From: Trichomonas tenax
Taxonomy: Eukaryota > Parabasalia > Trichomonadida > Trichomonadidae
Reading direction: 5' to 3'
Length of the DNA: 64,000 nucleotides
NCBI GenBank assembly: GCA_023091735.1
Contig: JALKBU010000078.1
Location: forward strand, 27,772-91,771
This document shows, piece after piece, positions 52,640-62,425 of the stretch (position 1 is its first letter; every line of letters begins with the position of its first letter). A program made the translations under genes and the position numbers. The notes below the pieces were generated by a model that did not search any database, was not told the origin of the DNA, and saw only the letters and a list, made by a program, of their open reading frames with translations.

Positions 52640-53272
52640 ATGAAAATAACAAAAAGTTTTTTCGCTTATATTGCTGCTGGATCAATAGTTATTCATTTGA
52701 TAATAGTTTTATCGACATATTATAGACTAAAATCAGAAGAAAATTATAAATTTCCATCATTATTTGACACAATATTTGATTGGAGATTGCTTGCAGTATT
52801 TTCTTATTTCTTCAGCCTTGTTTTAGTCATTAATTTCCTGTTTGGACTTGGAATCAATCATCATATTGCATTCATTAATGTTAAATTCGGATTTGCATTA
52901 AATTACATTCTTTATTTTATAGTCGCGTTATTGTTTGTTAGCATATATGTACCGAGGAATGAGTATTACTATGCACATTTTATTATGTTATCGATCTCGA
53001 TTTTCTTAATATTTGTTTATTTCTTGATTATCAAGATTGCCGAGAAAAAGCCGAGATTAGAGCAAAACTGTCATGATTACCAAATGCTAATGATTGTTGC
53101 TTTCATTGGAATTTCATTTTTGATATATGTTATATTCGGAGCTGTCAATGCTTCATATTCTCACTATGTTCTCGCTGCTATTTCGTATATAATCGTTATC
53201 GTCATCATCTTCGCTAACCTTGTTTTCAGACAAGATTTCAATGAATTAGAAATATCCATCAAATTTTGCTGA
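52640..53272 (+). CDS. Six-span membrane protein, possibly Frag1/DRAM/Sfk1-like
   Basis: 210 residues from ATG 52640 (MKITKSFFAYIAAG). Six hydrophobic spans are visible, at roughly 8-28, 52-74, 84-106, 117-136, 152-172 and 178-200. The first extracellular or lumenal loop, YKFPSLFDTIFDW, loosely resembles the FP.ISDT..W motif of the Frag1/DRAM/Sfk1 family; HHIAFINVKFGF and HYVLAAISYIIV fit its histidine-bearing spans. Members of that family sit in plasma membrane, Golgi or lysosome. The assignment is weak, but membrane topology is clear. It is divergent from the F5/8C gene across a 210-base spacer. Confidence 0.6.
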   Translation: MKITKSFFAYIAAGSIVIHLIIVLSTYYRLKSEENYKFPSLFDTIFDWRLLAVFSYFFSLVLVINFLFGLGINHHIAFINVKFGFALNYILYFIVALLFVSIYVPRNEYYYAHFIMLSISIFLIFVYFLIIKIAEKKPRLEQNCHDYQMLMIVAFIGISFLIYVIFGAVNASYSHYVLAAISYIIVIVIIFANLVFRQDFNELEISIKFC

Positions 53273-53857
53273 AGTTAAGTTCAATATCATCTTTAGACAC
53301 AAAATGACGTAACGCTCGTTAACATCACTGGTTTGCAAGTTATATTTCCTTTTCAATTTTTTCATCCTTAACTTCATTACCTTTAATTTCCACCAATGCA
53401 TTTCTGTACACAAGTAAATATTAACCCAATATGCTTCAGTCTTAGATATTTTCATTCGATATATCTCGATTAATATGAGTCATAACGATTGATAACTGAT
53501 ATCAAATTTCTTTATCCAATGATATGCTTAGATTATTACAGAAAATATCACTACAAAATGTAATTTTATATTAATCTTATTCATTATTGCTTTCTCCATC
53601 CAGTTCTCTTTTAAAAATTTAATCACCTGTATGTAAAATTCCCAAACCTCATCAGTTATCCATATGCTTATTGTTGATATTTAAAATATTATTGAATAGA
53701 ATATGCAAAGCTATAAAACAGTGAATAAGTGAAGAGGAATGAAAAATGGGAAAGAGGTCCGCCTAAAAGAAAAAATGATATAATTTTCGAAATAAAAAAC
53801 TTAAGGAACTTTTAGATAAAATTATTGGTTAAACCATATTTTTTCAACTGACTTTAA
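53273..53857. other. Intergenic, no gene recognised
   Basis: AT-rich; convergent 3' flanks of the membrane protein and the IBP39-like gene. Confidence 0.4.
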
Positions 53858-54523
53858 TTAAACCATCAATGGGCCACATCCAAGGGATAGGCCTGGTAAT
53901 GGTTTACGGTTCAATAAGTTCGAAACGTCCCAAATTGCCGGCAACGAATTCGGCCTGTCTTGAACCGGTGGGCACTCCGAATCGGAATGCTTAACGTTAT
54001 CCTCGGCGAACTGGAAATTCAATATAGCCGGGAAATTGGAAATGGCGTTTGCAGGATCTACGAGCCTCCTTACGCACCATTGCCGTGGATTTATGAAAGC
54101 GTTATCGAAATTTGTTCCGATCTGCGAGAAAATTGTTTGGAAATCCTGTATCGGGCGTGAAATGGCGTATCCGAGTTTCTGGAAGCAGCCATTCATGCAC
54201 GATTTCGAGCGGTACATCAAATGTTTCAGGCGGGATGTGTTTATCAATAGAGAGTCAACGCCAAATTCGATACCGCAAAGCAATCCTCTGTATGTGTCAT
54301 GAGAATCTCCTTTGTAGATGAATCTATGGATCAAAGAGATATGCTTGGCAAATGTCGAAAGGCCGAGGTTCCGCTTGTTCCTGTCGTCTGAGTATTGAAA
54401 ATACTGGACCAACCTCATGTATTCTATTTGGTCAGGGTAAGAAAGCCTTATTAGGAAAGGATCTGTGCCTTGGATCCTTGGCGGAGGTAAGGCTGACAAC
54501 GAAGAACTTCCATCCTGATACAT
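53858..54523 (-). CDS. Initiator-binding-protein (IBP39)-like DNA-binding protein
   Basis: 221 residues from ATG 54523 (MYQDGSSSLSALPPP). An upstream in-frame ATG would add a Lys/Phe-rich stub coded by A- and T-runs and is rejected. Residues ~22-125 contain PDQIEYMRLVQYFQ, FAKHISLIHRFI, RGLLCGIEFGVDSLLIN (79-95) and RSKSCMNGCFQKLGY (105-119), which match what I know of the winged-helix initiator-binding domain of trichomonad IBP39 (Pfam IBD). FINPRQWCVRRL follows. IBP39 recognises the initiator and contacts RNA polymerase II in Trichomonas; this shorter relative lacks an obvious long C-terminal domain. Codons are clearly more G/C-rich than the neighbourhood, suggesting a conserved expressed gene. 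Confidence 0.68.
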   Translation of the reverse strand: MYQDGSSSLSALPPPRIQGTDPFLIRLSYPDQIEYMRLVQYFQYSDDRNKRNLGLSTFAKHISLIHRFIYKGDSHDTYRGLLCGIEFGVDSLLINTSRLKHLMYRSKSCMNGCFQKLGYAISRPIQDFQTIFSQIGTNFDNAFINPRQWCVRRLVDPANAISNFPAILNFQFAEDNVKHSDSECPPVQDRPNSLPAIWDVSNLLNRKPLPGLSLGCGPLMV

Positions 54524-55690
54524 TTTACGAAAAAAAAAACAATTTTTAGAATTTTTTTTCAAAAACCAAATTTTTATAATTTTCTTCATCATCTAAAGAT
54601 GAAGAAGTATTGTTTTAAATGTCATCGTTTTTATCTTTGAATGGTTTACAGAATCTCTTTTATCTCAAAAAGTAGATAAATCCATTGATATAGTTTATAT
54701 ATTAAATTAAGATTAAAATTATGATATTGTAATTTCTGTGGTCTCATTTTTTCTTTTCTGACTGTTCGACCAATCTGTCAAATTTTCGTTTCATATTATC
54801 CTATTCTTTGATTTATATCTATATTTAATTTCATAACCATACGTGAAGTGAGATTGTTTGGAGAAAAATTTCATTTAAAATTAATATGCTTCAAAACTAC
54901 ATAATTTAATTTGACACCATCTCTGGATCATGGAAACATTGGTTAAATAAAATCCTCTCAAATTCTGTTATTGAAAGGTTTACAAAATGCTTCAGAAAAA
55001 TATTTTGAAATGTTTACAAAAATCTATTTAAAAATTCTTTCAAAGCGCGATTTTAAGAAAAATTAAATTGCAACTATTTGCTCTCTATAATGTTTCCATC
55101 GTATCTAATTTGTCAAATTTTGTATTATAAAAAAATATACAATTTTAATACCATATTATATGGTGATCATTAGAATAACAAAACTCGCATTTTTTATTTT
55201 TAAAATATTTTGACATAATTTTAGAATTTCAGGATCAAGCGTCATTATAGAGGGTCCGTTAGTTGCTCTTTCCGCGCGATCCTTAAAAATGTTCAGTTCG
55301 CGCAGCCAAAAAGTGCCTAATTCACACATCCATAGCTATTTTGGTGTAAAATAGAATATAGAATTTAAATTCCCAACAAAATAGAGATTTTGAGATCTTC
55401 CCGTCACTTTTAGATTTCAGTTGTGATCAAATATCAATCGTAAAAACACATATTTTTATCTTTAATTTTGTATTTTGGTTAAATCTTTTTTATGTGAACT
55501 ATTTTTGAAAGGAGGCCGCAAAATGGACTTCGAAATCTTCTTTTTTAGACTCCAAATAACAAAATGCCAAAATTTATCTACGAAATATAGTGCGCAAAAT
55601 CTAAAGTCCACTCAATTGTGTAGTTTACAAGGTTGAAGCCCCTAACCCCGAAATCTTTTTCTGAAGTTTACACTGACTAAAAATATGATG
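54524..55690. other. Intergenic; contains a dispersed-repeat copy
   Basis: No gene. Contains repeat copy B at 55224-55335. Confidence 0.45.
55224..55335. repeat. Dispersed ~105-bp repeat, copy B
   Basis: Same orientation as copy A at 38624-38725. Contains an extra CGCGCGAT-like insert after AGTTGCTCTTTC. Confidence 0.7.
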
Positions 55691-55699
55691 AAATCATAA

Positions 55700-55997
55700 A
55701 GAATTTTTTTGCTTTTAATAAAGGTGGTCCATATTTATTTCGTGATGTTATAAGCATTCCAGGTGTTTGAGGAGGAAATGGAAAAGCCGTGATAACAATT
55801 ATCAAATCTTATAATGAATTATTGAAATGCACAATCATTTGTTCAAAAAATTGTAAATTTTTAACAATGTTTCTTGTGCCTTTTATAAGTATATAATGAA
55901 AACAAATGATTTTTCGATAAAAGCTCGAACAATGTATTGTTTTAATTATTGTAAACATTCATTGATGAACTTGGTACCAATAATCAGCGATATTTAA
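55700..55997 (+). pseudogene. Two tandem C-terminal relics of glycine-rich (ALK/LTK-type) genes
   Basis: The first relic reads FAFNKGGPYLFRDVISIPGV, TGA stop, GGNGKAVITIIK and ends in LVPFISI and TAA. The second (about 55905-55997) reads NDFSIKARTMYCFNYCKHS, ending PIISDI and TAA 55995-55997. Both correspond to the last ~60 residues of the intact genes at 56.1 and 62.4 kb. Two consecutive 3' ends show past tandem duplication and deletion. Confidence 0.7.
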
Positions 55998-56022
55998 AAT
56001 TTAATAAAAATTCCAACTGAAA

Positions 56023-56068
56023 ATAAAAAGTCTTCATTTTATACGAAAAGTGACATTATTTGCATCGA
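56023..56068 (+). repeat. Conserved spacer block between glycine-rich genes, copy 1
   Basis: ATAAAAAGTCTTCATTTTAT followed by ACGAAAAGTGACATTATTTG and CATCGA. The same block lies at 63590-63635. It follows a glycine-rich gene end and here precedes the next gene, so it may be a promoter or duplication boundary. Confidence 0.55.
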
Positions 56069-56086
56069 AAGCATTTTAAATGAACA

Positions 56087-57232
56087 TTGGCGGCAAATAT
56101 AGAATTTTCGCTATTAGATACATCGAAAGGGAGCGAAAATGTACTTGTTAATACAGCAAAGGATAAATATAAATTTAATTATCCATGCAATAAAATATAC
56201 GATTGTACTGACTATAAATTGATACTTCCGCCAGCAGTGTACAAAGTCGAATTATATGGAGCATCAGGTGGGTGTCAATCTGGCTCCACAAGTCTATTCC
56301 AAGACCCGAGTGGAAATTGTTTATATTCTAATGATGCAATTTTTGTAGGAACTAATCTCCAATGTACAACAAAACCGAGCAGATGTGGTCCTGGTGGTTA
56401 TATATCAGGTGTGATTAAGTTAACGCAAAGGACTGAAGCTTATCTGACGATAGGTGGGCAAGGCGAGTATTCAATCACTAGAAGTGATGCTAATGGTCCA
56501 ATTGATTATAAAAAACCACATATAAGTTATGGAGGATACGGAGGAGGTGGAAGCGGAGCTTATCCTGGCCATACTGGAGGTGGTGGTGGACAAACAAGTT
56601 TATCGTTTGATGTCAATGATTTATGGCATCGAGTCATTGTTAGTGGAGGCGGTGGTGGGTCTGATAATGCAGGTGGAACATATCATGGCGGAGATGATGG
56701 TTCAGGTGGCTCAGGAGGTGGCTTAGTTTCTCAAGGATGGTGGGTTGATGGTCATTATGTTGGCTCATATCTTGCAAACTCAACATTTGGTTTTACATTT
56801 GGAAGTGGTGAAGCTGCAAGACCAACAAAGTCAAATAATCCTGATGGTGTGAGAACTTCCGTTAATGGGGATGGTAAATCTGGAGCAGGTGCAGGATGGT
56901 TTGGAGGTTTTTCCTCACATGATGGCCAAGGAGGTTCGGGTGGTGGAAGTTCTTGGGCATTGACTAAGGACGCCATTATCCCTCAAGGTGAAATTAGTGC
57001 ACATGATGAATTTTATGTTTTTCAAGGAAGTCATCCATATGCTTTTAATAAATACAGCCCTTATATCTTCCGTGATGTTGTTCATTATCCAGGTGTTTGG
57101 AATGGCAATGGACAAGCTATTATAACTATAATTAAACCTTTTGATTTTTCGATAAAAGCTCGAACGATATATTGTTTTCATTATTGGAAACATTCATTGA
57201 TGTCGTCGTTTCCATTCATTAGCGATGTTTAA
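56087..57232 (+). CDS. ALK/LTK-type glycine-rich protein, copy 1 (start uncertain)
   Basis: About 381 residues. YKFNYPCNKIYDCTDYKLIL, then YKVELYGASGG, open a glycine-rich fold of the type in the ALK/LTK ectodomain: GPGGYISGVIKL, AYLTIGGQGEY, GGGGGQTSLSFDVNDLWHRV, IVSGGGGGSDNAGG, SGAGAGWFGGFSSHDG. The C-terminal ~50 residues (IKARTIYCFHYWKHSLMS) are Cys/Trp-containing. No signal peptide, membrane span or kinase domain. The frame has no ATG start: it opens after a TGA (56081-56083). An ATG at 56080 is in another frame and would need a one-base shift. So either an unusual start is used or the copy is newly broken. Function unknown; possibly a secreted or structural glycine-rich protein. Confidence 0.7.
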   Translation: MAANIEFSLLDTSKGSENVLVNTAKDKYKFNYPCNKIYDCTDYKLILPPAVYKVELYGASGGCQSGSTSLFQDPSGNCLYSNDAIFVGTNLQCTTKPSRCGPGGYISGVIKLTQRTEAYLTIGGQGEYSITRSDANGPIDYKKPHISYGGYGGGGSGAYPGHTGGGGGQTSLSFDVNDLWHRVIVSGGGGGSDNAGGTYHGGDDGSGGSGGGLVSQGWWVDGHYVGSYLANSTFGFTFGSGEAARPTKSNNPDGVRTSVNGDGKSGAGAGWFGGFSSHDGQGGSGGGSSWALTKDAIIPQGEISAHDEFYVFQGSHPYAFNKYSPYIFRDVVHYPGVWNGNGQAIITIIKPFDFSIKARTIYCFHYWKHSLMSSFPFISDV

Positions 57233-57482
57233 GTAAAAAAGATAATATTTTTCTATCCAATAGTTTCTCCTTGAAACACAATATTTCATATTTAGCTTTT
57301 GAAACATAATATAATGTGCTATACAATATAAGAGCCTATTTCACATTTTTGGGGATTATGAAAAATACTTTTGGGCAATGCAAAATTCAATTGATCAATA
57401 TAATGTTTTTCTAAAACCGTAATAAGGTTTGAAATACAAACAATCGATATAAATCGATTATCGAGATCAATATCGAGAATTA

Positions 57483-58193
57483 AGATATGTTAGGGATAAA
57501 AATCCAATAATTGTCATCAAGGCATCAGTTGAAAGAATATATGGAACAAAAGATGACTATTGTTTCCAGCCAGTTATTTCAACATTAGAAAACTTTCAAT
57601 TTGAAGAAAAACCGAACCTAATTTCAATCGGAGATTGTGCATTTTATGCTTGCAAAAAGCTTAAATCTGCAGATCTATCGAAATGCTCAAAGTTGACAAT
57701 TTTAGATTCATATTGTTTTGCTTATTGTTCTTAGCTTTCAGAAGTCAATCCTCCAGAAGGCTTAAAAACATTAAAAGTATGCTGCCTTTCAAGTACAAAT
57801 ATAACTTGTATTAATATTCCTTCAACAGTAATGGAGATTCAAGTTTGTGCATTTTCTGGTTCGCTAAATCTAGAATCGATGACTTTCAGCCGAAATTGTT
57901 TATTGAGATCTATGTATCAAGAGATATTTCGTAAATGTCCAATTTCAAGGATAATCATTCCACCAAACGTTGCAAATATTGATAGGTCACCTTTTCATGA
58001 GAATGACAAAATGTCTTTCATTGACATTGATAAAAATAAGCAATATTTATGTTGTGAAGGGGTTATTCTGGATTCCCAAAAAGTCCTTAAAAACGATTAT
58101 TTTCCCCAGAATTTGGGAATAAGGTTCGAAAATTTTGACAATTATTCCAAAAACAAGAATTCGAAATATCTCTGTATATGTTTCATATATTAA
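57483..58193 (+). pseudogene. BspA-type leucine-rich-repeat pseudogene (in-frame TAG)
   Basis: One frame reads LRR_5/BspA units: NLISIGDCAFYACKKLKSAD, LTILDSYCFAYCS, TAG (57732-57734), LSEVNPPEGLKTLKV, TCINIPSTVMEIQVCAFSGS, IFRKCPISRIIIPPNVANI. The TAG stands where Lys is usual (CSKL), one base from AAG. No ATG, signal peptide or membrane span is present, so it is an internal or C-terminal piece. It ends at TAA 58191-58193. Confidence 0.75.
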
Positions 58194-58814
58194 AATACTA
58201 CTTCTATGATAGATATATGTGACCAAATGCTCATAAGGCTATAGTAGTGTTCACATCTGATTACATACTTTTGGTCGTAATTTGGACTAATTAGCGAGAA
58301 AATTTTGATATTTCGATGTATATTTGTAATATATCATTATACTATGTACAAACAATATAAGTATATTCTAATTACATCTATATCTCATGTTCACTATTTT
58401 TTGAATTTTTATATTTCGATATAGTTATGTGTTGAAGACTGTTGCACCTTTTTTATGATGTAGTATTATCTGCTTATGCATATACACAAAAAATATCCTA
58501 TCCTAACTAAGGATATTTTTCATTTGTGAAAAAATAATGCTTTTAAAGAAATAATTATTGATTCATGACAGCAGTGTTCATTACATAAGTTCAATTCATT
58601 GATTTTGGTTATTATGCATTATTAATTTTCCAAATTAATGATATCGTGATATTTGTTGTTGCAATCATATGTTCACATACTTCTAAATTTTCTAATATTT
58701 CAATTATATAATTATATTTGAATTTTTTCGAGAAAACGCGAAATACATGTAAACAGAATTAGTAATTTGATTCATTACATAAGTTTTGAAAATTGAGGTT
58801 TGAGAACTGTGAAC
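58194..58814. other. Intergenic, no gene recognised
   Basis: AT-rich; nothing supported. Confidence 0.4.
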
Positions 58815-59165
58815 TTCATGTCCAATGTGATTGATTGTGAAAATATATCGATCGGAATGTTCAAAGATTGCAATTATCAGTCGGAAATTAATTTGCCAAA
58901 TAATATCAAGCAAATTAAAAGTCAATTATTCATGAACACAAAAAAAAAACTATTTTCTAAAGATTTTAGATAATCTGATTGAACTTGGGAAGCAGTGCTT
59001 CAAAGTTTGCAAATCATTGAAGTCTATCAATATCACAGATAATTCTATTTTGCAGGAGATTAATTATGGTATTTTCGAAGAATGTATTATATTGCCGACG
59101 AGAAGTGAATTTAATTTTTTTTGTTGGAAATGTCAATACAACATATAATGAATTTAAATTGTCGT
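58815..59165 (+). pseudogene. BspA-type leucine-rich-repeat relic
   Basis: Reads ISIGMFKDCNYQSEINLPNN then, after a frameshift near an A-run at 58945, LDNLIELGKQCFKVCKSLKS, INITDNSILQEINYGIFEEC. Typical LRR_5 spacing, no start or end. Confidence 0.6.
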
Positions 59166-60937
59166 TTTATTTTTCTAAAACTAAAAGTTTTTACAATAAA
59201 AAAAGCAAAATTCAAAAAAAAAAATCTTCACTCAAGTATATTATTCTTTTAGTGGATTTCTTCTTTTCGAAAACTTACACTTTTTAATTACAATTTAAAG
59301 TGCTTAGGAAGTGGGCACCTTATGTCAAAAAAAGTTGCGGTATTGTCTGATATCACGCATGTTGAAAAAGCGGTTATGTGTGTGCAAGCGAAAGAGACCT
59401 GTGTCCAGTGTGTGTTATCATTTGTAAAATCAATTTTTTTGTGCAATTTTTGTATTTTATGAGATTTTTACATGTTATTTACATATTTTAATTCAGCCAT
59501 TATGATTCATTTTAAATACAGTGTCGTCCATCAGGCGTGATTTTCGAGGTTTTTCGAAATGCGTATTTCAAAATTAAGCATGTTCTGGAAGTAGGAACCT
59601 TATGTCAAAAAAGCAATGGGATTGTCTATTATGTTGTGTATGTTGAAAAATTAAAATATTTATTGAAAAGTCTTTTTTCTTTCAGAAAAAAATCTTCATT
59701 TTGCAATTTTAATTCAGCCAATATGTTTTATTTGATATAAGCATACATATCATGCAAAATAACTTTTTTTGTGGGTGTCTGCCCAAACCTCCAGACACAA
59801 TTCAATTTTGAGGGTGTATAACTGTTTGTCTTGACACCCACAATTTTACCCATTCCCAAAACATACTACTATTTACCCTTTTATGATACTTTTAAGCCAA
59901 TATCAAATGAAAAATCATGCTTCACATATTCATTGCAAATCTTGGAATAGATATTTCTAGTTTGGCTTGATTCTAAGGGCCTAGGAGCACATCAGACTCT
60001 TTTGACAGAACACTGCATGCTCATTTCTGGTATATGGCTTCAACTATTCTGAGATTGCGATCATGGAAACAACTATTGATGGCTTCAATTGTTGACCCAA
60101 TTCACCATCATATTCTCGACCTATTGAGCTAAATAGATTACAGATTTACGCTATATCAAAATCAGATACAAAAGCTGTCTATCACTACACATATCCTAGC
60201 ACAGAAGCAAGCTAGGAAGCATGCAACTTGAAAGACAGTCATTTTAACCTAACAAAATCATATAAAATAAATTTCGACCTACAAAAGCCGTTAATTGTCT
60301 TACTGAACTAGCACAGTGCATGTGCGTGTGCCAAGCATGGAGATTTGTGGCTCCTGCAGGTCGAAATTTATTTTAAAACGCATTATTTCGACAAATGTGA
60401 TAAGAAACACCTGATTTCTGACTCACTATTTCAAGTGATTTCAACTCTTTATTTCTAGATATCTAGTTGATGCCAGCATATTACATTCTTATTTGTCCTC
60501 CAAAATTCCATAAATATAATTTGATATTATTAAGTATTTCAAAAAATGTTCAATATGTGGTTGGTTTCCTCAATACAAGCGATGCTCTGGAGGAAATCAA
60601 CCAGAATGTTTACTCGTAAAATAAAAGTAGAAACATTACGGCTGGCCATAGCATCTGACTGCCTGTAAGTAATAAACATAAAAAACTGGTTCATTTTGAA
60701 ATGAGTTCGATCGAAGATAAAAATGGCTTCGGCTTGTATTCTGAATGCAGAAACGCGTTTCTGTCGCGACAGCTATTCGTCGCAGATGACTAGCTGTAAG
60801 TAATAAAGCCAATTGGCTCTGAAAACGTTTTAATATTATAAATCGGCACCATTTAAGCGCTTCAAGATGCTAAAAAGGGGGTAGAATTCACTTCCGAGTG
60901 AGAAGGACGCTGTATGAAGCATAACAATTGAAGGATC
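59166..60937. other. Gene-free stretch with a diverged direct repeat
   Basis: No supported gene. Contains the direct repeat at 59304-59740. AAAATAAATTTCGACCT (60266-60282) and its inverse (60360-60376) form a 17-bp inverted pair. CTGTAAGTAATAAA occurs at about 60663 and 60791. Confidence 0.45.
59304..59740 (+). repeat. Two-copy direct repeat, period ~278 bp
   Basis: Copy 1 (59304-59510) and copy 2 (59582-59735) share GGAAGT.GG.ACCTTATGTC, AAAAAA, ATTGTCT, ATGTTGAAAAA and, near their ends, TTTTAATTCAGCCA.TATG. Copies are diverged. No coding potential seen. Confidence 0.55.
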
Positions 60938-61441
60938 ATGCTCTCATTAAAAATGACACTTTCTGTTACAAAGGGTTTGCCCCCTACTAAAGGGTGTCTA
61001 GACACCATTGTCGCCAAGGATCCTATTTTCGTGGAAAAAGACATGCTTAGTGAATTTCATTCAGCATACTTCTGCTGTGAAGACTTTGCAATGAAAATAT
61101 CAATAATTGTATATCCACCAGTTTCACCATATGAACACTACGCACTACCATCAAGTGTCCAAACTATCTCTGACGCTGCATTCATTGGATGCTCAAACAT
61201 TCAGTCAATCCTCATTCCAGATCGAAGTCTGAAGATTATTGGGATCAGTGCATTTGAAAACTGCACGAAATTATCTCATATCAACATTCCTAAGACAGTT
61301 ACATCCATTGATGAATTTGCATTCAATGGATGCCATAGTCTTAAATGTGGAAGTATTATGTATGATTACAAATTATCCTCACTCAGATCATTGCTTCGCT
61401 CATCTGGCATTCCTTGTATTTCTCTTGATCCATGTAATTGA
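60938..61441 (+). pseudogene. BspA-type leucine-rich-repeat fragment (C-terminal end)
   Basis: 167 codons. Residues ~60-130 are LRR_5/BspA units (YALPSSVQTISDAAFIGCSN, LKIIGISAFENCTKLSHINI, VTSIDEFAFNGCHSLKCG). The tail SSLRSLLRSSGIPCISL is typical of the end of the repeat domain. The frame lacks a signal peptide, and the expected membrane span and tail after the repeats are absent: TGA follows DPCN. It is most likely a truncated copy rather than a working gene. Confidence 0.65.
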
Positions 61442-62425
61442 GCTTCCTGCCGCATTGGATATAGTCACTCAATCCACAATATATTCACTCATTATGCTGT
61501 TTTTATTGAAATGTATTATCAAAATCAAGATGAGAGCCAATTTACCATAGTATTATATATAATATTATATATTATATATGTAGTCATAATTGACAAATGT
61601 AGCATAAAAACAGTTGTGATTGAATATTTTGAGGAATGAGGCACCATTGATTGTTTTATATTCTTATAGACATTCTTTCATCATAAGGTTTGCTGTTATA
61701 CAAGAATCAAAATCTTCATGACATAAACAAATTCAACAGGAGGAAATCAATTTTCGGGAGGAATTTCATCTAAATCAACTGAGCCTGGTGTGACTCAATC
61801 AGTATTATGGGAGATAAATAAATTTTTTTTAGTGAGTAAACAAAATATTTTAATTTGGGCAATGAAAATATTTGAAATATAAAAATGTAAAAATTGTAAA
61901 TTTACCAGTTTTCGCGTTTTACTGGAAGGAAATTGCAAGAAAAATGCATGAAAACTGGCAATATAGAATCATATGATTATTTTCTCTTCTAAAACGATTA
62001 CTTTTGAATTGAAATTAATCTTATTATAGATATTTCAAAATAGTGGTCGCAAAAATTTCAAATCTAATTAAAAATGTTGGGGTTGTAGCTAATCGGCAGA
62101 GCAAGGAATTGCAGATCCCTAGGTAGTCGGTTCAACAACGCTACGATTCATAATTGTAAAATGTGATCTATGATATTTGTAAATACAAAGATTTTTCTTT
62201 CTAAATTCAATGCAAAGCTATGTTGCTGTATACAATTGTACAGATTATTAGAATTTTTTTAGAAAGAACATTTTTGGAATTAACACGTTTAATATATAAC
62301 AATATTCAAGCTAATCATTATATTTATAAAATCAGGACTTTTTGAGCCCGTAATGGTGTAAATATAGTATACTTCAAAAGTGACATTTTATGTAAGAATT
62401 TACGAATAATTTAGTATAGAGTTAA
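61442..62425. other. Intergenic with AT microsatellite and small relics
   Basis: TA-rich near-palindromic run at 61549-61581 (TATATAATATTATATATTAT). At 61738-61800 a short piece GGNQFSGGISSKSTEPG could be a glycine-rich relic. A degenerate tRNA lies at 62079-62151. Confidence 0.4.
62079..62151 (+). pseudogene. tRNA-Cys(GCA) pseudogene
   Basis: GGGGTTGTAGCT...AGAGC resembles acceptor and D-arm. The anticodon arm AGGAA-TTGCAGA-TCCCT presents GCA with one mismatch. The T-arm (GGTTCAACA) is distorted and the 3' acceptor strand does not pair with the 5' end. No T-run follows. A decayed tRNA or tRNA-derived SINE-like relic. Confidence 0.5.

Noticed and set aside
60260..60381. Another transposon bounded by AAAATAAATTTCGACCT inverted repeats
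   Set aside because: Only 17 bp arms about 77 bp apart and no target duplication; too weak to call an element.
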